Shown piece after piece: positions 7,230-16,776 of a stretch of DNA of 64,000 bases. This DNA is from a bacterium (lineage in GTDB: Bacteria; Bacillota; Clostridia; Lachnospirales; Lachnospiraceae). Location: positions 1 through 64,000 of the forward strand of contig JAMPFT010000016.1 of the NCBI GenBank assembly GCA_023664305.1, read 5' to 3'. Each line of letters begins with the position of its first letter. Positions within the stretch are counted from its first letter, which is position 1. The notes under the pieces are model-generated. The model worked only from the letters and a program-made list of their open reading frames with translations, had not been told where the DNA came from and made no database searches. Position numbers and translations under genes: made by a program.

Positions 7230-9620
7230 CTATTTTCGGAAGCCCCATACCTTTATGCCTCCCTTGACGCCCTCCACGGTCACCGCTCCTTTTTCCGGCG
7301 TCTGAAGGATCCGGCACCCCGCGTCCTCCAGCCGATCCAGAAGCTCCCGGTGGGGATGACCGTAGCGATTGTCCTTCCCGCAGGAGATCACCGCAAGGCC
7401 GGGACTGATCTGCTGCAGTAATTCCCGGGACGTAGAATTTCGGGAGCCGTGGTGCGCAACCTTTAACACAGACACTCCGGTAATCTTTCTGTTCTGCAGC
7501 TCTCTTAAAAGCGCCTGTTCTCCCTCTCCCTCCACATCTCCCGTAAGCAGCAGGGAAAAGCGCTCAAACTCCGCATAAATGCACTGGGAATAGGCATTTG
7601 TATTGTCCGCCGGGGCGTCCCGTCCGGGATGAAGGCAGATAAACTCCGCGGTTTTACAGCTCCACGCCTCTCCCGCCGAAAGCCAGGCGACCCTCGTCCC
7701 GTTACCCGGTTCCGTTTGATCTCCCAATATCTGCAGCAGTTCGGAAAACTGCTCCTGCCCTGCGTCTTTTTCGACGGCGGGAAGGATCAGCTGAGTTATC
7801 TCAAGCCTGTTCTCTGCGGCAAGCGTCAGCAATTCCGTAATTCCGTTTATGTGATCCGCGTCGGGATGAGAGACAAATACCGCGTCCAGCCTGCGGATCC
7901 CGTAATATTTCAGACAGGGCAGCAGCACATACCTTCCAACGCTGCCGCGGCTGCTGCTCCCGCAGTCAAAAACATAATTCTGTCCCGACGCCGTCCGCAC
8001 GAGACAGCAGTCTCCCTGCCCCACGTCGAGAAAAATTACCTGATCCCTTCCTCCCGGCCGAAGCCCCAGAAGAACCAGGGCGAGAACAATCGCCGCGCAA
8101 CGGATTCTTCCGCGGGCTTTTTCTGTGTTTCCGTTTTTTTCCGACGTTTCGGCCTTTCCTGTTCTTTTCACCTTTTCAGTTTCTTCCGGCCTTCCCGTTC
8201 TTTCCGGCTTCCCCCGGCTTTTTCTCCCCATCCCCGCCTTTTTAAGTCCCTTCCAGGCGGCGGCTGCCAGCAAAATTCCGTAATACAGCGCAATCTGCCA
8301 AAGAGAGGGCCGGCCGGGATTCCAGGTGTGAAAGGGCAGCCTGTCAAAAAGAGAGCAGAGCGTCTCATAGAACCAGAGAATCGTCCGGTTTATTCCGGCG
8401 GCAAACCCAAGCCCCGGGACCAGACTGCAAAATCCGGCCACCAGCAGGGGCTTCATCAACGGCAGAATCAAAAGATTCACCGCCACGGAATAGACAGGCG
8501 TCTCATAATAGTACCAGAGTTGAACAGGCAGGGTACTCAGGGTGATGGAAAAGCTTGCGCCCGCCGCAGATCGAAGCTTTTCCCGAAAGCTTCTCAGACG
8601 GATCCGCCACTTACTTTCTCCGTAGTATTCTGCCCCTGTTTTTCGTCCGCGCTCCCCGCTCAGAATCGGATAAAACGCCGCAATGCCCAAAACGGAAGAA
8701 AAGGACAGCAGAAACCCCGCGTTCTGCAGATAATGCGGATTCCGCAGAACCATAGCCGCCAGCAGAATCCCCAGCGCGGTCAGCGTGTCGTAGCTGCGCC
8801 CGAGTATCTGAGCCCCCATCCGGATCAGGTACATGCCGATCGCCCTGCAGGCGGATACGCCGAAGCCTGTCATAGCGCCGTAAAAGAGCAGGATCACGCT
8901 TCCGGCAGCCGCCGCGGGCACAATCGGTATCCCGATTTTCCGCAGCGCCTTATACAGGCTCATCCCGATAATGGTAATATGCAGGGAAGAAATGGATAAT
9001 ATGTGTAAAATTCCGTTCCTCTGGTACAAACTTTTCAGTTCGCCGTCAAGCTCCTCCCTGTCTCCCAGCAAAAGGGCGCACATCACCCCCGCGCTCTCCG
9101 GCGGCAGGATACCGTACAGCCTCATCCGGAAAAACTGCCGTACCCGATACGCGGCCTCCCGCACCGGCCAACAGGTATCGTCATAGGACAGAAGCTCGAC
9201 CTTCCTAAGCTTCCCTCCCACCTTCAGAGAGCGGTAATAAACCGCCGTATCAAACTCGCCGGGATTAGACGCCGCGGAAAACGGCGCAAAAACGCCCCGG
9301 ACAGTTACCCTGCTGCCGAGAGGCAGATCCGCCGCCTCTTCCGGGATCTCACATATTAATTTATCCGTACATGGAATTTTCTGTTCCAGACCGTCGGCCT
9401 GTTGATGTGTTTTGCTTGTCGATAGAACGGTCACAGACTGTAACCAGATGTTCTCTTCTTCTTTCCGGCAGACCTGCCCTGTGATATACAGGGTTTCTCC
9501 TGCGCTCAGCTGCTCTCCTGTGATTCTGCCCGCAGGAGGACTGTCAAATCCTCCCGCCGCAAGTATCAGCCAGATCACTGCCGTCAGGAGCATGGCCGCC
9601 GCAAACAGCGGTCGTTTCAT
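7230..9620 (-). CDS. comEC: ComEC/Rec2 competence DNA-transport channel
   Basis: Inner-membrane channel that passes single-stranded DNA into the cytoplasm during transformation. The 796-aa product has an N-terminal OB/DUF4131 region after one membrane segment (1-25 and about 30-150). The multi-pass ComEC core follows (about 175-470, including LLGDREELDG and LHILSISSLHITIIGM, typical of the family). A Lys/Glu/Thr-rich linker at about 475-510 leads to a C-terminal metallo-beta-lactamase domain (VIFLDVGQGDCCLV, VFVSHPDADHINGI, LLLTGDVEGEGE, KVAHHGSRNSTS). All three expected domains are present and intact. The start has GGGAG five bases upstream. Together with the ComEA-like gene in the same run it suggests a DNA-uptake function, although pilus genes are not in this window. 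Confidence 0.96.
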   Translation of the reverse strand: MKRPLFAAAMLLTAVIWLILAAGGFDSPPAGRITGEQLSAGETLYITGQVCRKEEENIWLQSVTVLSTSKTHQQADGLEQKIPCTDKLICEIPEEAADLPLGSRVTVRGVFAPFSAASNPGEFDTAVYYRSLKVGGKLRKVELLSYDDTCWPVREAAYRVRQFFRMRLYGILPPESAGVMCALLLGDREELDGELKSLYQRNGILHILSISSLHITIIGMSLYKALRKIGIPIVPAAAAGSVILLFYGAMTGFGVSACRAIGMYLIRMGAQILGRSYDTLTALGILLAAMVLRNPHYLQNAGFLLSFSSVLGIAAFYPILSGERGRKTGAEYYGESKWRIRLRSFREKLRSAAGASFSITLSTLPVQLWYYYETPVYSVAVNLLILPLMKPLLVAGFCSLVPGLGFAAGINRTILWFYETLCSLFDRLPFHTWNPGRPSLWQIALYYGILLAAAAWKGLKKAGMGRKSRGKPERTGRPEETEKVKRTGKAETSEKNGNTEKARGRIRCAAIVLALVLLGLRPGGRDQVIFLDVGQGDCCLVRTASGQNYVFDCGSSSRGSVGRYVLLPCLKYYGIRRLDAVFVSHPDADHINGITELLTLAAENRLEITQLILPAVEKDAGQEQFSELLQILGDQTEPGNGTRVAWLSAGEAWSCKTAEFICLHPGRDAPADNTNAYSQCIYAEFERFSLLLTGDVEGEGEQALLRELQNRKITGVSVLKVAHHGSRNSTSRELLQQISPGLAVISCGKDNRYGHPHRELLDRLEDAGCRILQTPEKGAVTVEGVKGGIKVWGFRK

Positions 9621-9667
9621 AGATACTCCCGTCCGCCTGCGAAAAGCAGGCCTGTACTTTTGTCCCG

Positions 9668-10576
9668 CTATCTTTCGCGGGGCGTCACAATATCAAGATT
9701 TCTCTCAAAGGTTGCTGTAGAATATCCGGGCGGCGTCTCTCCGTTGATCAGGATCTGCACTTTATTGACATTATTCAGCTCCACCAGAGAATTGACGACA
9801 GCGTAGATCGACGTATCCGTCGAAACGTTGCTCTCCACCGTCAGGAAGCTCGCGTCCAGATTTACATAGCAGATGCCGTCCTTTGTCATCACATTGATGA
9901 TTTTCGTTGCGGGATTGACGCTGGGATACAGGCCGTCCGCCGTCGGCCCGGCGATCAGCTCCTCCACGACAAAACGCTCCAGCGCGATATTGGTGGAATA
10001 ATGCTTCTGTCGATAGGCAGCGATCAGATTCGTCCCGTCTTCCCCCGCAAAATACAGCTTGATCCGCACCTGCTCATAGGTGTTGATCTCGTTTCCGTCG
10101 TTGTCGATAAACTGATCCGCATTCATCCAGCCTACCAGGTTTCCCGTCCCGTCGTACAGCTGGTCTCCCTCCACCGTGATGCCCACATAGCTGACGCCCT
10201 CCAGCTGCGTCAGGGTGCGGACGATTGCGGCGCGCACCAGCACCTCGGTGGTTATCGGCATATTCCGGTACGCCGCATCCACATTTAACGAAATCCTGCC
10301 GCCGTCCCGTTCGACGTTAAGCAGCTGGAACCCCATCACCAGCGGCGCTTTATATTCCAGCTTTTCCGGGTTGGTGGAAAGATACTGGATCAGCTCGTCC
10401 AGCTGCTCCGCCGGGTCGCTGCTCTCCCTCTCGTGCGGGTGCATTTCCACCTTTGTCTCGGCATTGCTGATGTAATAGATCTGCCATTTGTTTTCCGTAT
10501 TTTCCTGTTCCTGCCCGCAGCCGGAAAGAAGAATCCCAAGTACCGCCGCCAGCAGGAAGCCCGCCGTCTTTTTCAT
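9668..10576 (-). CDS. lipoprotein with two GerMN (sporulation/spore germination) domains
   Basis: A 302-aa exported lipoprotein: Lys-Lys start, hydrophobic stretch and lipobox LSGC, with Cys20 as lipid anchor. Two GerMN domains follow, about 70-140 (LVMGFQLLNVERDGGRISLNVD) and about 190-285 (LERFVVEELIAGPTADGLYP, then MTKDGICYVNLDASF). GerM of Bacillus has the same two-domain plan and works in the sporulating cell envelope. It sits 58 bp downstream of the histidine kinase, a position resembling the accessory lipoproteins encoded next to essential envelope two-component systems; a modulatory role on that kinase is an inference. AGAGG is 8 bases before the ATG. Confidence 0.88.
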   Translation of the reverse strand: MKKTAGFLLAAVLGILLSGCGQEQENTENKWQIYYISNAETKVEMHPHERESSDPAEQLDELIQYLSTNPEKLEYKAPLVMGFQLLNVERDGGRISLNVDAAYRNMPITTEVLVRAAIVRTLTQLEGVSYVGITVEGDQLYDGTGNLVGWMNADQFIDNDGNEINTYEQVRIKLYFAGEDGTNLIAAYRQKHYSTNIALERFVVEELIAGPTADGLYPSVNPATKIINVMTKDGICYVNLDASFLTVESNVSTDTSIYAVVNSLVELNNVNKVQILINGETPPGYSTATFERNLDIVTPRER

Positions 10577-10634
10577 TCAGATACCTCTGCGTACACCTTT
10601 GCACGCGTATAAAGTCAATCACTGCAGTCAAGCT

Positions 10635-12125
10635 TCAGGTCGCCGGACTGCTGCCGCCCGCAATATAAGTCAGGGGGATTTTCACGACAAAACAGGAGCC
10701 CTCCCCCTCCACGCTGGTTACCGTGATCGAGCCTCTGTGCATCAGCACGGCGCTCTTTGTGATGGCCAGACCCAGTCCCGTGCCTCCGATCTCCCGGGAG
10801 TGCGACTTATCCACGCGGTAAAACCGTTCGTAAATATGCGCCAGGGACTCCTCCGGAATCCCCAGTCCGGAATCGCTGACCGTAAAAGTAAAAAACTGAT
10901 GGTCCGCGTCCAGCTCCACCTTGACCCAGCCGTGTTCCCTGTTATATTTGATCGCATTCTCCACCAGATTGGTCATGACCAGCGTCAGCTTTACCTCGTC
11001 CACCTCCGCGACGACAGGACGCATACTCTCAAAGACTACCTCCACGTCCTTCTTCCTGGCTATGGGACGCAGTCTCTTCAGAATCAGCTCCGCCAATTCG
11101 TTGATATCCAGTGAGACAATGTTCAGCTCCTGTACTTTCTTATCCATCTTCACCAACGCCAGCAGGTCGGTGATAATTCTGTTCTCCCTGTCGATTTCCG
11201 ACACGATATCTTCCATAAATTCCCGGTAAAGCTCCGCCGGGGCGTCTTCCTGCGCAAGCAGAGAATCCGCCAGCACCTTCACGGACGTCATGGGCGTCTT
11301 CAGCTCATGGGACACATTTGCCACAAATTCCTGTCTGGAGTCATCCAGCGTCCTCATCCGTCCCAGCACCTGATTAAAGGCGTCCACAATATGCGCCGTC
11401 TCCGTATACTCGGGAACGGAAATCATTCTGTCGCTGTAACCCGCCTTCACCTCGTTGATTGCGTCGGTAACCCTGTTAAAAGGTCTCGCCAACACAATCG
11501 AGAGCAGAATGGCAAGCGCTATGATGACAATCTGCATCAGATTTTGCAAAAGCACTGCCCGGCGGGCCAACACCTCCATCATCTGCAGGATGGCCTCATT
11601 GGAGATACTGGTCAGCATCACGCCGACAATCGTACTGCTTCCGTCCTCCGCAGTGCTTGTGATCGGCGTAGTCATCTCGATATAACCGTGCTCTCTGTCA
11701 TAATGGGACATGCTCTCTCCGCGCAGGCATATGATCACCTCCTCGGAGATGATCGTCTTGCCCTCGCTGATGCTGTAGGTATCCTTTACGACCCTGAGCC
11801 CCGAGTTGATAATCATGACACGCCCCTCGTAAAGGTTCGAAATCATCTCCAGCTCGGCATTGATGACGGCTCTGGATTGCTCATCCGATTTCGCCGTATC
11901 AAAATAATTGTTGCTCAACAGATGGTTGCCCACGATCATCAACTGATTTTGTACCGTATTGATCCTCTGCTCGACAGCCCGCTCCTCATAATTATTTAAA
12001 ATACCGTAACGGATAAATATGCCGGGCAGACTTCCAACCAACAGTATTGTGATAAAAATACGCGCCTTAAGACTGCGCAAGGAAACAAGAGACTTGATCC
12101 CTTCCCATGTTTTTGCTGCCATCAT
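10635..12125 (-). CDS. membrane sensor histidine kinase, WalK/PhoR-like architecture
   Basis: A 496-aa two-component sensor. Membrane segment 1 is at about 21-40, the extracellular sensing domain (Cache/dCache-like by size) at about 45-185, membrane segment 2 at about 193-213, and HAMP at about 213-262. HisKA has the phosphorylated His273 in VSHELKTP. The HATPase domain carries N box NLVENAIKYN, DSGLGIPEE and GGTGLGLAI. There is no intracellular PAS domain, unlike Bacillus WalK. It lies 16 bp after its response regulator. The extracellular loop with its SISEGKTIISEE segment is the likely ligand region; the ligand is unknown. ATG-ATG start behind AAGGAAACAGG. Confidence 0.93.
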   Translation of the reverse strand: MMAAKTWEGIKSLVSLRSLKARIFITILLVGSLPGIFIRYGILNNYEERAVEQRINTVQNQLMIVGNHLLSNNYFDTAKSDEQSRAVINAELEMISNLYEGRVMIINSGLRVVKDTYSISEGKTIISEEVIICLRGESMSHYDREHGYIEMTTPITSTAEDGSSTIVGVMLTSISNEAILQMMEVLARRAVLLQNLMQIVIIALAILLSIVLARPFNRVTDAINEVKAGYSDRMISVPEYTETAHIVDAFNQVLGRMRTLDDSRQEFVANVSHELKTPMTSVKVLADSLLAQEDAPAELYREFMEDIVSEIDRENRIITDLLALVKMDKKVQELNIVSLDINELAELILKRLRPIARKKDVEVVFESMRPVVAEVDEVKLTLVMTNLVENAIKYNREHGWVKVELDADHQFFTFTVSDSGLGIPEESLAHIYERFYRVDKSHSREIGGTGLGLAITKSAVLMHRGSITVTSVEGEGSCFVVKIPLTYIAGGSSPAT

Positions 12126-12141
12126 CCTGTTTCCTTTTCGC

Positions 12142-12840
12142 TTATTCGTTATAAAAATAATAGCCTACGCCCCACTTTGTATGTACATATTTAGGCTCGC
12201 TGGGATTCTGTTCCACCTTCTCGCGCAGCCTCCGTATGTGGACGTCCACCGTGCGCACGTCTCCCGGATAATCCGCTCCCCAGACCAGCTTGAGAAGGCT
12301 CTCGCGGCTGTAGACCTTGTTGGGATTCAGCATCAGAAGCTCCAAGACCTCGAATTCTTTGGCGGTGAGGCCGATTTCCTTATCTGCAATATACGCCCTT
12401 CTGCCCTCGCAGTCCAGCCGCATGTCGCCGCTTTCCACCACGCCGGGACCCGGCGCGGCATCTCCGATAATCCGTCTGGGCTCCGTCCGCCGCATGATCG
12501 CCTTGATACGCGCCTTCACCTCCAAAATATTAAAGGGCTTTGTGATATAATCGTCCGCCCCGTACTCCAGGCCCAGAATTTTATCCATATCGTCGTCCTT
12601 CGCCGTGAGCATGATGATCGGCACGTTGGAAAATTCCCGAATCTGCTGGCAGACCTCGAAGCCCGTCAGCTTCGGCAGCATGATATCCAGCAGGATAATG
12701 TCATACTGATTGCTTCGGGCGTATTCCAACGCTTCCTCCCCGTCATAGGCGCAGTCAACCTCTATATTATCCTGTTCCAGACTGAAACGTATTCCCTTCA
12801 CAATCAGTTTTTCGTCATCCACTACCAAGGCTCTTTTCAC
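12142..12840 (-). CDS. OmpR/PhoB-family response regulator, WalR-like
   Basis: A 232-aa transcription factor. The receiver domain (1-117) has acidic pocket VDDE (8-10), phospho-acceptor Asp52 in ILLDIMLPK, Thr in IIMLTAKDD and Lys in DYITKPF. The C-terminal winged helix (about 133-230) has GLTAKEFEVLELLM and DVHIRRLREKVE. Resemblance to WalR/YycF is strong, but the WalR name needs a tree. It partners the kinase 16 bp downstream, and a ComEA-like gene precedes it by 23 bp. Confidence 0.94.
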   Translation of the reverse strand: MKRALVVDDEKLIVKGIRFSLEQDNIEVDCAYDGEEALEYARSNQYDIILLDIMLPKLTGFEVCQQIREFSNVPIIMLTAKDDDMDKILGLEYGADDYITKPFNILEVKARIKAIMRRTEPRRIIGDAAPGPGVVESGDMRLDCEGRRAYIADKEIGLTAKEFEVLELLMLNPNKVYSRESLLKLVWGADYPGDVRTVDVHIRRLREKVEQNPSEPKYVHTKWGVGYYFYNE

Positions 12841-12863
12841 TGATACCGCACCTTCCCTTCCCG

Positions 12864-13445
12864 TTATTTCACCGTAATTCTGTCACATATTTTCCCGTAC
12901 ACGCTCGTCTTAATCCCGGGCACCTTCATAATATCCTCGCAGGTCTCAAACAGGCCGTTCTTTTCCCGGTAAGAAATGATGTCCGCGGCCCTGGACTCCC
13001 CGATCCCCGGCAGCGTGCAGAGCAGAGCCGCATCCGCCGTATTGATATTGATCAGGCCGCTGTCCGTCTGCTGCGAATAAGATTCTTCGTCGGCCGTCGG
13101 AATATAGAGCTTTTCTCCGTCCGACAGCTTTGCCGCCAGATTCACCAGGTCCGTCCCGGCGTCCTCCCGGAAGCCTCCCGCTTCTTTAAGCGCGTCCGCC
13201 GCCCGGCTTCCCTCCCGCAGCTTCACTACCCCCGGAGTATTTACCGCGCCGCAGACATAGACATAGATTTCCGCCTCCTCCGACGGCCCGGCGCTCTCCC
13301 CGTCCGGCTCCGAAGCCTCGAGGGCAGCCGTCTGCTCCCGCGCATCCTCGCCGATAAACGTCACTTCCCCCGTGCCGCAGCCGCACAGCAGCCGACACAA
13401 AGCGAGGCTGCACAGCGCAGCCTTCCCTATTCTCTTTTTCATCAT
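12864..13445 (-). CDS. comEA: ComEA-like helix-hairpin-helix DNA-binding lipoprotein
   Basis: Predicted surface DNA receptor for uptake, 193 aa from the chosen start. It has a short signal with a lipobox-like LLCGC, an acidic linker, and an SLBB/Slt-type domain (IYVYVCGAVNTPGVVKL, then LKEAGGFREDAGTDLVNLA). The tandem helix-hairpin-helix domain follows (ININTADAALLCTLPGIG, then DIMKVPGIKTSVYGKI). Classical ComEA has one N-terminal membrane anchor; a lipid anchor would be a variation. The frame is open to 13553, but AGAGAGGGA lies correctly only for the ATG-ATG at 13445/13442, and an internal promoter (13494-13522) excludes the longer form. First gene of the run that ends with rarA. Confidence 0.88.
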   Translation of the reverse strand: MMKKRIGKAALCSLALCRLLCGCGTGEVTFIGEDAREQTAALEASEPDGESAGPSEEAEIYVYVCGAVNTPGVVKLREGSRAADALKEAGGFREDAGTDLVNLAAKLSDGEKLYIPTADEESYSQQTDSGLININTADAALLCTLPGIGESRAADIISYREKNGLFETCEDIMKVPGIKTSVYGKICDRITVK

Positions 13446-13493
13446 ACATAGTCCCTCTCTTTCAGGGATTGCCTCTCTATGCTGATTGCTTTT

Positions 13494-13522
13494 ATTGTAA
13501 TAGAATCGGAATCGTTTTACAA
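13494..13522 (-). promoter_or_regulatory. promoter of the comEA-like/two-component/comEC run
   Basis: On the minus strand TTGTAA (13517-13522), a 17-bp spacer and TACAAT (13494-13499), about 50 bases before the comEA-like start. No other good promoter was seen inside the run down to rarA. Confidence 0.72.
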
Positions 13523-13543
13523 GTAACTTTTTTCCAAAAAGCG

Positions 13544-13975
13544 CTACTTCCACTTAAAAATAATAATTCCCGCGATCGCCACCGCCATTCCGACGGCTTT
13601 TCTCCACTCCCAGGGCTGCTTTTCCACCTGAAACCAGCCCAGAAGCTCTATCAGATAAGCCACCGCCAGCTGGGCCGTCACAATCAGCATCACCGCCCTG
13701 GCAGGGCCGAGCGTATCCATACTCTTGATCACCGTGTAGGTGATAAAGGCTCCGATTGCCCCGCCCAGAAGCATATAGGCGGGCCGCACCTGAAAGACCT
13801 GCAGCAGATTACTGCGGTCCGTAAAAAGCCACGCCCCCAGACAGACCAAAAGCGCCGTAAACTGAACAAAGGCGCTGGCCGCCCAGATAGAAGACGCCTT
13901 TGTCACCTGGGTGTTGAATACCCCCTGCACGCTCATCAGGGCCCCCGAAATCAACGCAATAAAAAAACCAATCAT
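13544..13975 (-). CDS. YdcZ/DUF606-type small multidrug-transporter-like membrane protein
   Basis: A 143-aa inner-membrane protein with about five hydrophobic helices (IGFFIALISGALMSVQGVFN; AASAFVQFTALLVCLGAWLF; YMLLGGAIGAFITYTVI; AVMLIVTAQLAVAYLIELLG; KAVGMAVAIAGIIIF), matching the DUF606 family of the drug/metabolite transporter superfamily. These often act as paired or dimeric half-transporters; no partner is adjacent. The frame extends to 14056, but the ATG at 13975 follows AAAGGAAGAG and gives the family length. Substrate unknown. Confidence 0.85.
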   Translation of the reverse strand: MIGFFIALISGALMSVQGVFNTQVTKASSIWAASAFVQFTALLVCLGAWLFTDRSNLLQVFQVRPAYMLLGGAIGAFITYTVIKSMDTLGPARAVMLIVTAQLAVAYLIELLGWFQVEKQPWEWRKAVGMAVAIAGIIIFKWK

Positions 13976-14042
13976 GGAATACACTCTTCCTTTCTTTTTT
14001 CTGACAGTGTATCCTTTGATTGGTATTTTATGCAAAAGCTCT

Positions 14043-15440
14043 CTATTGTTCGGCATCCGTCTGGAAGGAGATCAGAATCTCAAGCTCCTGCGTGAGCGCC
14101 GTGGCGTCCTCTCCGCTCCAGGTCTTTGCAAAAAGCCTTTCCAGCAGCATCCAGAAATTTTCGGTTTGCATCATCTTCGGCAGGGGAATGCTCTCCGCGT
14201 ACTCCGCCTTGAAAACCTGAAGGCCCTCGTTATCCGTATCCGCCTTTCTGTTGGCTGACACCTTTCCCGTCATCGCGTACAGGGAATCGGCGCACTCATC
14301 CACAAGATAAGCCGCAAACTGATTTGCCATCTCCTTATGGCGCGAATAGCCGTTGACCGCCACCGTGTTTGTCACCGACATGGAACGGCTGCGAAGCTCT
14401 TCGCTCACATCCGGCATCATCGCAATGCCGTAGTCAAACGCAAGCGTTCCCTCCTGTCTGGCCGATTCCAGCCTCTCCACAATATCGGTGGTGGCTATGG
14501 TAAATACCGTTTTCCCGTCCATAAAATCCTGTATCACCGATTCATAATTCACCGTGTCGGATTCTATGAAAAAGAACTGATTTAAGGCCGTGTACGTCTC
14601 CAGACATTTGATGGTATCCGGATTGTTGATATCGACATTGTCAATATCGTCCCCCGTGTCTCCGCCGACAATCATGTAATTTCCCACAATCCAATAGTTG
14701 TAGAAAATGTCCGAGACGTCCCATTTCATAACGCCTTCCACGCCCTCCGGCAGATCAAAGGTATCGGCAATCGTCATAATGTCGTCCACCGTACCCGGAA
14801 CGGCCTTCTGAAAATATTCTTCGGTTTTGGCCGCCAGAGCCGCCTCATCCAGACTGCTCTCGTCGAGGTCTTCCTGCTCCTCTCCTTCCTCTCCGCCGCC
14901 CAGCAGATCTCTTTTGGCCGTCTGTTCCGCCCACTCTTCCAAATAGGTCTTGTTATAGACAAACGCGCTGGTCTCAAAGGACAGCGGATAAGCCACCAGC
15001 TTCCCGTAGCAGGATACGGCGGAAAGCGCTGCCGCCGAAAAGCAGGACTCGCTGCACACGCCGGCCTCGTCCTCAATCTCCTCAGCCAATCCCGCAAGGT
15101 AAGCCTTTTCCAGAGAATCGTGACTGATAATATAAGCGTCCGGCATCTGTTCCTCCTGAACCGAAGCCCGGTTGACAGCCTCCAGATACTCGCTTTCGGA
15201 AACGAGCACCGGAATCACATGGATCCCCTCCCGCTCTCCGAAGGACACCGCAGCGCTGTTGATAAAAGCTTCCATCGACGCGTCGGAATACCAGAAATAA
15301 ATCGTGTCTTTTCTGTCAAACCAGTTCAGCGGGCCGCTTTCCTCCGGCTCAACCGCCATCTCCAGGGTGCTTCCGTAAAGGATCGCCGCCGTCAGCGCAA
15401 ACAGCGACACAACCGCAGCCAGTCTCTTTTTCCAATGCAT
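14043..15440 (-). CDS. extracellular solute-binding protein (family 1 type), orphan
   Basis: A 465-aa exported binding protein. The N-terminal hydrophobic segment KKRLAAVVSLFALTAAILYG acts as signal anchor and has no lipobox Cys. The fold begins at about residue 45 (TIYFWYSDASMEAFINSAAV) and shows carbohydrate-binding-protein features such as FLADALKG-type hinge strands and the late YSRHKEMANQFAAYLVDECA helix pair. An acidic low-complexity loop (EEGEEQEDLDESSLDEAA) interrupts the middle. No permease or ATPase gene is near, so it either serves a transporter elsewhere or has another extracytoplasmic role. The longer frame to 15503 lacks a ribosome binding site; GAGGG precedes the chosen ATG. 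Confidence 0.82.
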   Translation of the reverse strand: MHWKKRLAAVVSLFALTAAILYGSTLEMAVEPEESGPLNWFDRKDTIYFWYSDASMEAFINSAAVSFGEREGIHVIPVLVSESEYLEAVNRASVQEEQMPDAYIISHDSLEKAYLAGLAEEIEDEAGVCSESCFSAAALSAVSCYGKLVAYPLSFETSAFVYNKTYLEEWAEQTAKRDLLGGGEEGEEQEDLDESSLDEAALAAKTEEYFQKAVPGTVDDIMTIADTFDLPEGVEGVMKWDVSDIFYNYWIVGNYMIVGGDTGDDIDNVDINNPDTIKCLETYTALNQFFFIESDTVNYESVIQDFMDGKTVFTIATTDIVERLESARQEGTLAFDYGIAMMPDVSEELRSRSMSVTNTVAVNGYSRHKEMANQFAAYLVDECADSLYAMTGKVSANRKADTDNEGLQVFKAEYAESIPLPKMMQTENFWMLLERLFAKTWSGEDATALTQELEILISFQTDAEQ

Positions 15441-15540
15441 AGTTCTTCCCTCATATCCGTCCGCGGGATATCTGCGCGCAGAATATTCTCCCGCTTTCCG
15501 CACCGATCGCCGAAGAACAACCTTCCCGTCAAAAGAAAAA

Positions 15541-16728
15541 TTACGGGATACAGCTCTCCAGGATCGAAATCATCTCGTCAACATTTTCCGCCGTGATCAC
15601 AAGAGGAGGGACAAAGCGGATGATCTGCGGGCCGGCATTGATCAAAATCAGTCCCTTTTCCATTGCGGCGCTGATGATGCCGTTCACCGGGCGGTCAAAC
15701 ACAAGCCCCTGCATCAGCCCCGCGCCCCGCCGCGTCAGGATACAGTCATGCTTTTGCACAAGCCCGTCCAGACGCTTCTCCAGATAAGGCGCCACCTCTC
15801 TCACATGATCTATTATATGATTCTGCTCAAATAAATCAAGCACTTTTTCCACGGCGGCGCAGGCCAGCGGGTTCCCGCCGTAGGTCGTCCCGTGATCCCC
15901 TGCCGTCAGCGAATGTTCAGCCACCTTCTCCGTCATCAGGAACGCCCCCACCGGCACGCCGCAGCCCAAAGCCTTTGCCACAGTCATGATATCCGGCTTC
16001 ACCCCGTATTTCTGCCAGGCAAAGAGATAACCCGTCCGTCCCATTCCGCACTGAATCTCGTCCAGAATCAACAGGATGTCCCGCTCATCGCAGATCGCGC
16101 GCACCTGCTTTAAAAATTCCTCCTCCGCGGGCCAAAGCCCGCCCTCTCCCTGCACCGTTTCCAACAGGATGGCGCAGGTTTTTTTACTCAGCTGCGCCCG
16201 GACGCTTTCGATATCGTTCAGCTCGGCAAACCTTACATTCCCGATCAGCGGCTCAAAGGCCTCGCGGTACTTGGGGTTCCCGGTGACTGCCAGCGCCCCC
16301 ATGGTTCTGCCGTGGAAGGAATGATTCATGGCGATTATCTCGTGATCCGTGCTCCCGTCCTTTAAAAACGCGTATTTGCGGGCCGCCTTCAGCGCCCCCT
16401 CGACTGCCTCCGCGCCGGAGTTGGTAAAAAAGACCCGGTCCATGCCGGAAATCTTCTTCAGCTTCCCCGCCGCGTTCACCGCGGGAACATTGTAATAATA
16501 GTTAGAGGTGTGAATCACCCTGTCAATCTGCGCTTTCAGCGCATCGTTATATTCCCTGTTGCCGTACCCCAGCGCAAAGACGGCAATCCCCGCGCAAAAG
16601 TCCAGATACCTTTTCCCTTCCACATCGTAAAGATATACGCCCTCCCCCCGATCCAGAACAAGGGGATAACGGTTATAGGTGTGAAGCAGATCCCGCTCGG
16701 CCTGCCCGATATAATCCTTACTGTTCAT
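15541..16728 (-). CDS. argD: acetylornithine aminotransferase
   Basis: PLP enzyme converting N-acetylglutamate-5-semialdehyde to N-acetylornithine, fourth step of arginine synthesis; 395 aa, normal length. Family landmarks: YLDFCAGIAVFALGYGN, FFTNSGAEAVEGALKAARK (phosphate binding), HSFHGRTMGAL, LDEIQCGMGRTG (Asp pairing with the PLP ring) and VAKALGCGVPVGAF, whose Lys forms the Schiff base. It follows argB by 48 bp and is the last arg gene of the cluster. GGAAGGGAG precedes the ATG. Confidence 0.96.
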   Translation of the reverse strand: MNSKDYIGQAERDLLHTYNRYPLVLDRGEGVYLYDVEGKRYLDFCAGIAVFALGYGNREYNDALKAQIDRVIHTSNYYYNVPAVNAAGKLKKISGMDRVFFTNSGAEAVEGALKAARKYAFLKDGSTDHEIIAMNHSFHGRTMGALAVTGNPKYREAFEPLIGNVRFAELNDIESVRAQLSKKTCAILLETVQGEGGLWPAEEEFLKQVRAICDERDILLILDEIQCGMGRTGYLFAWQKYGVKPDIMTVAKALGCGVPVGAFLMTEKVAEHSLTAGDHGTTYGGNPLACAAVEKVLDLFEQNHIIDHVREVAPYLEKRLDGLVQKHDCILTRRGAGLMQGLVFDRPVNGIISAAMEKGLILINAGPQIIRFVPPLVITAENVDEMISILESCIP

Positions 16729-16776
16729 TGCAGTCTCCCTTCCGCCGCTCTCAGGCGGCCGTCCGTTTTTTCGGTT

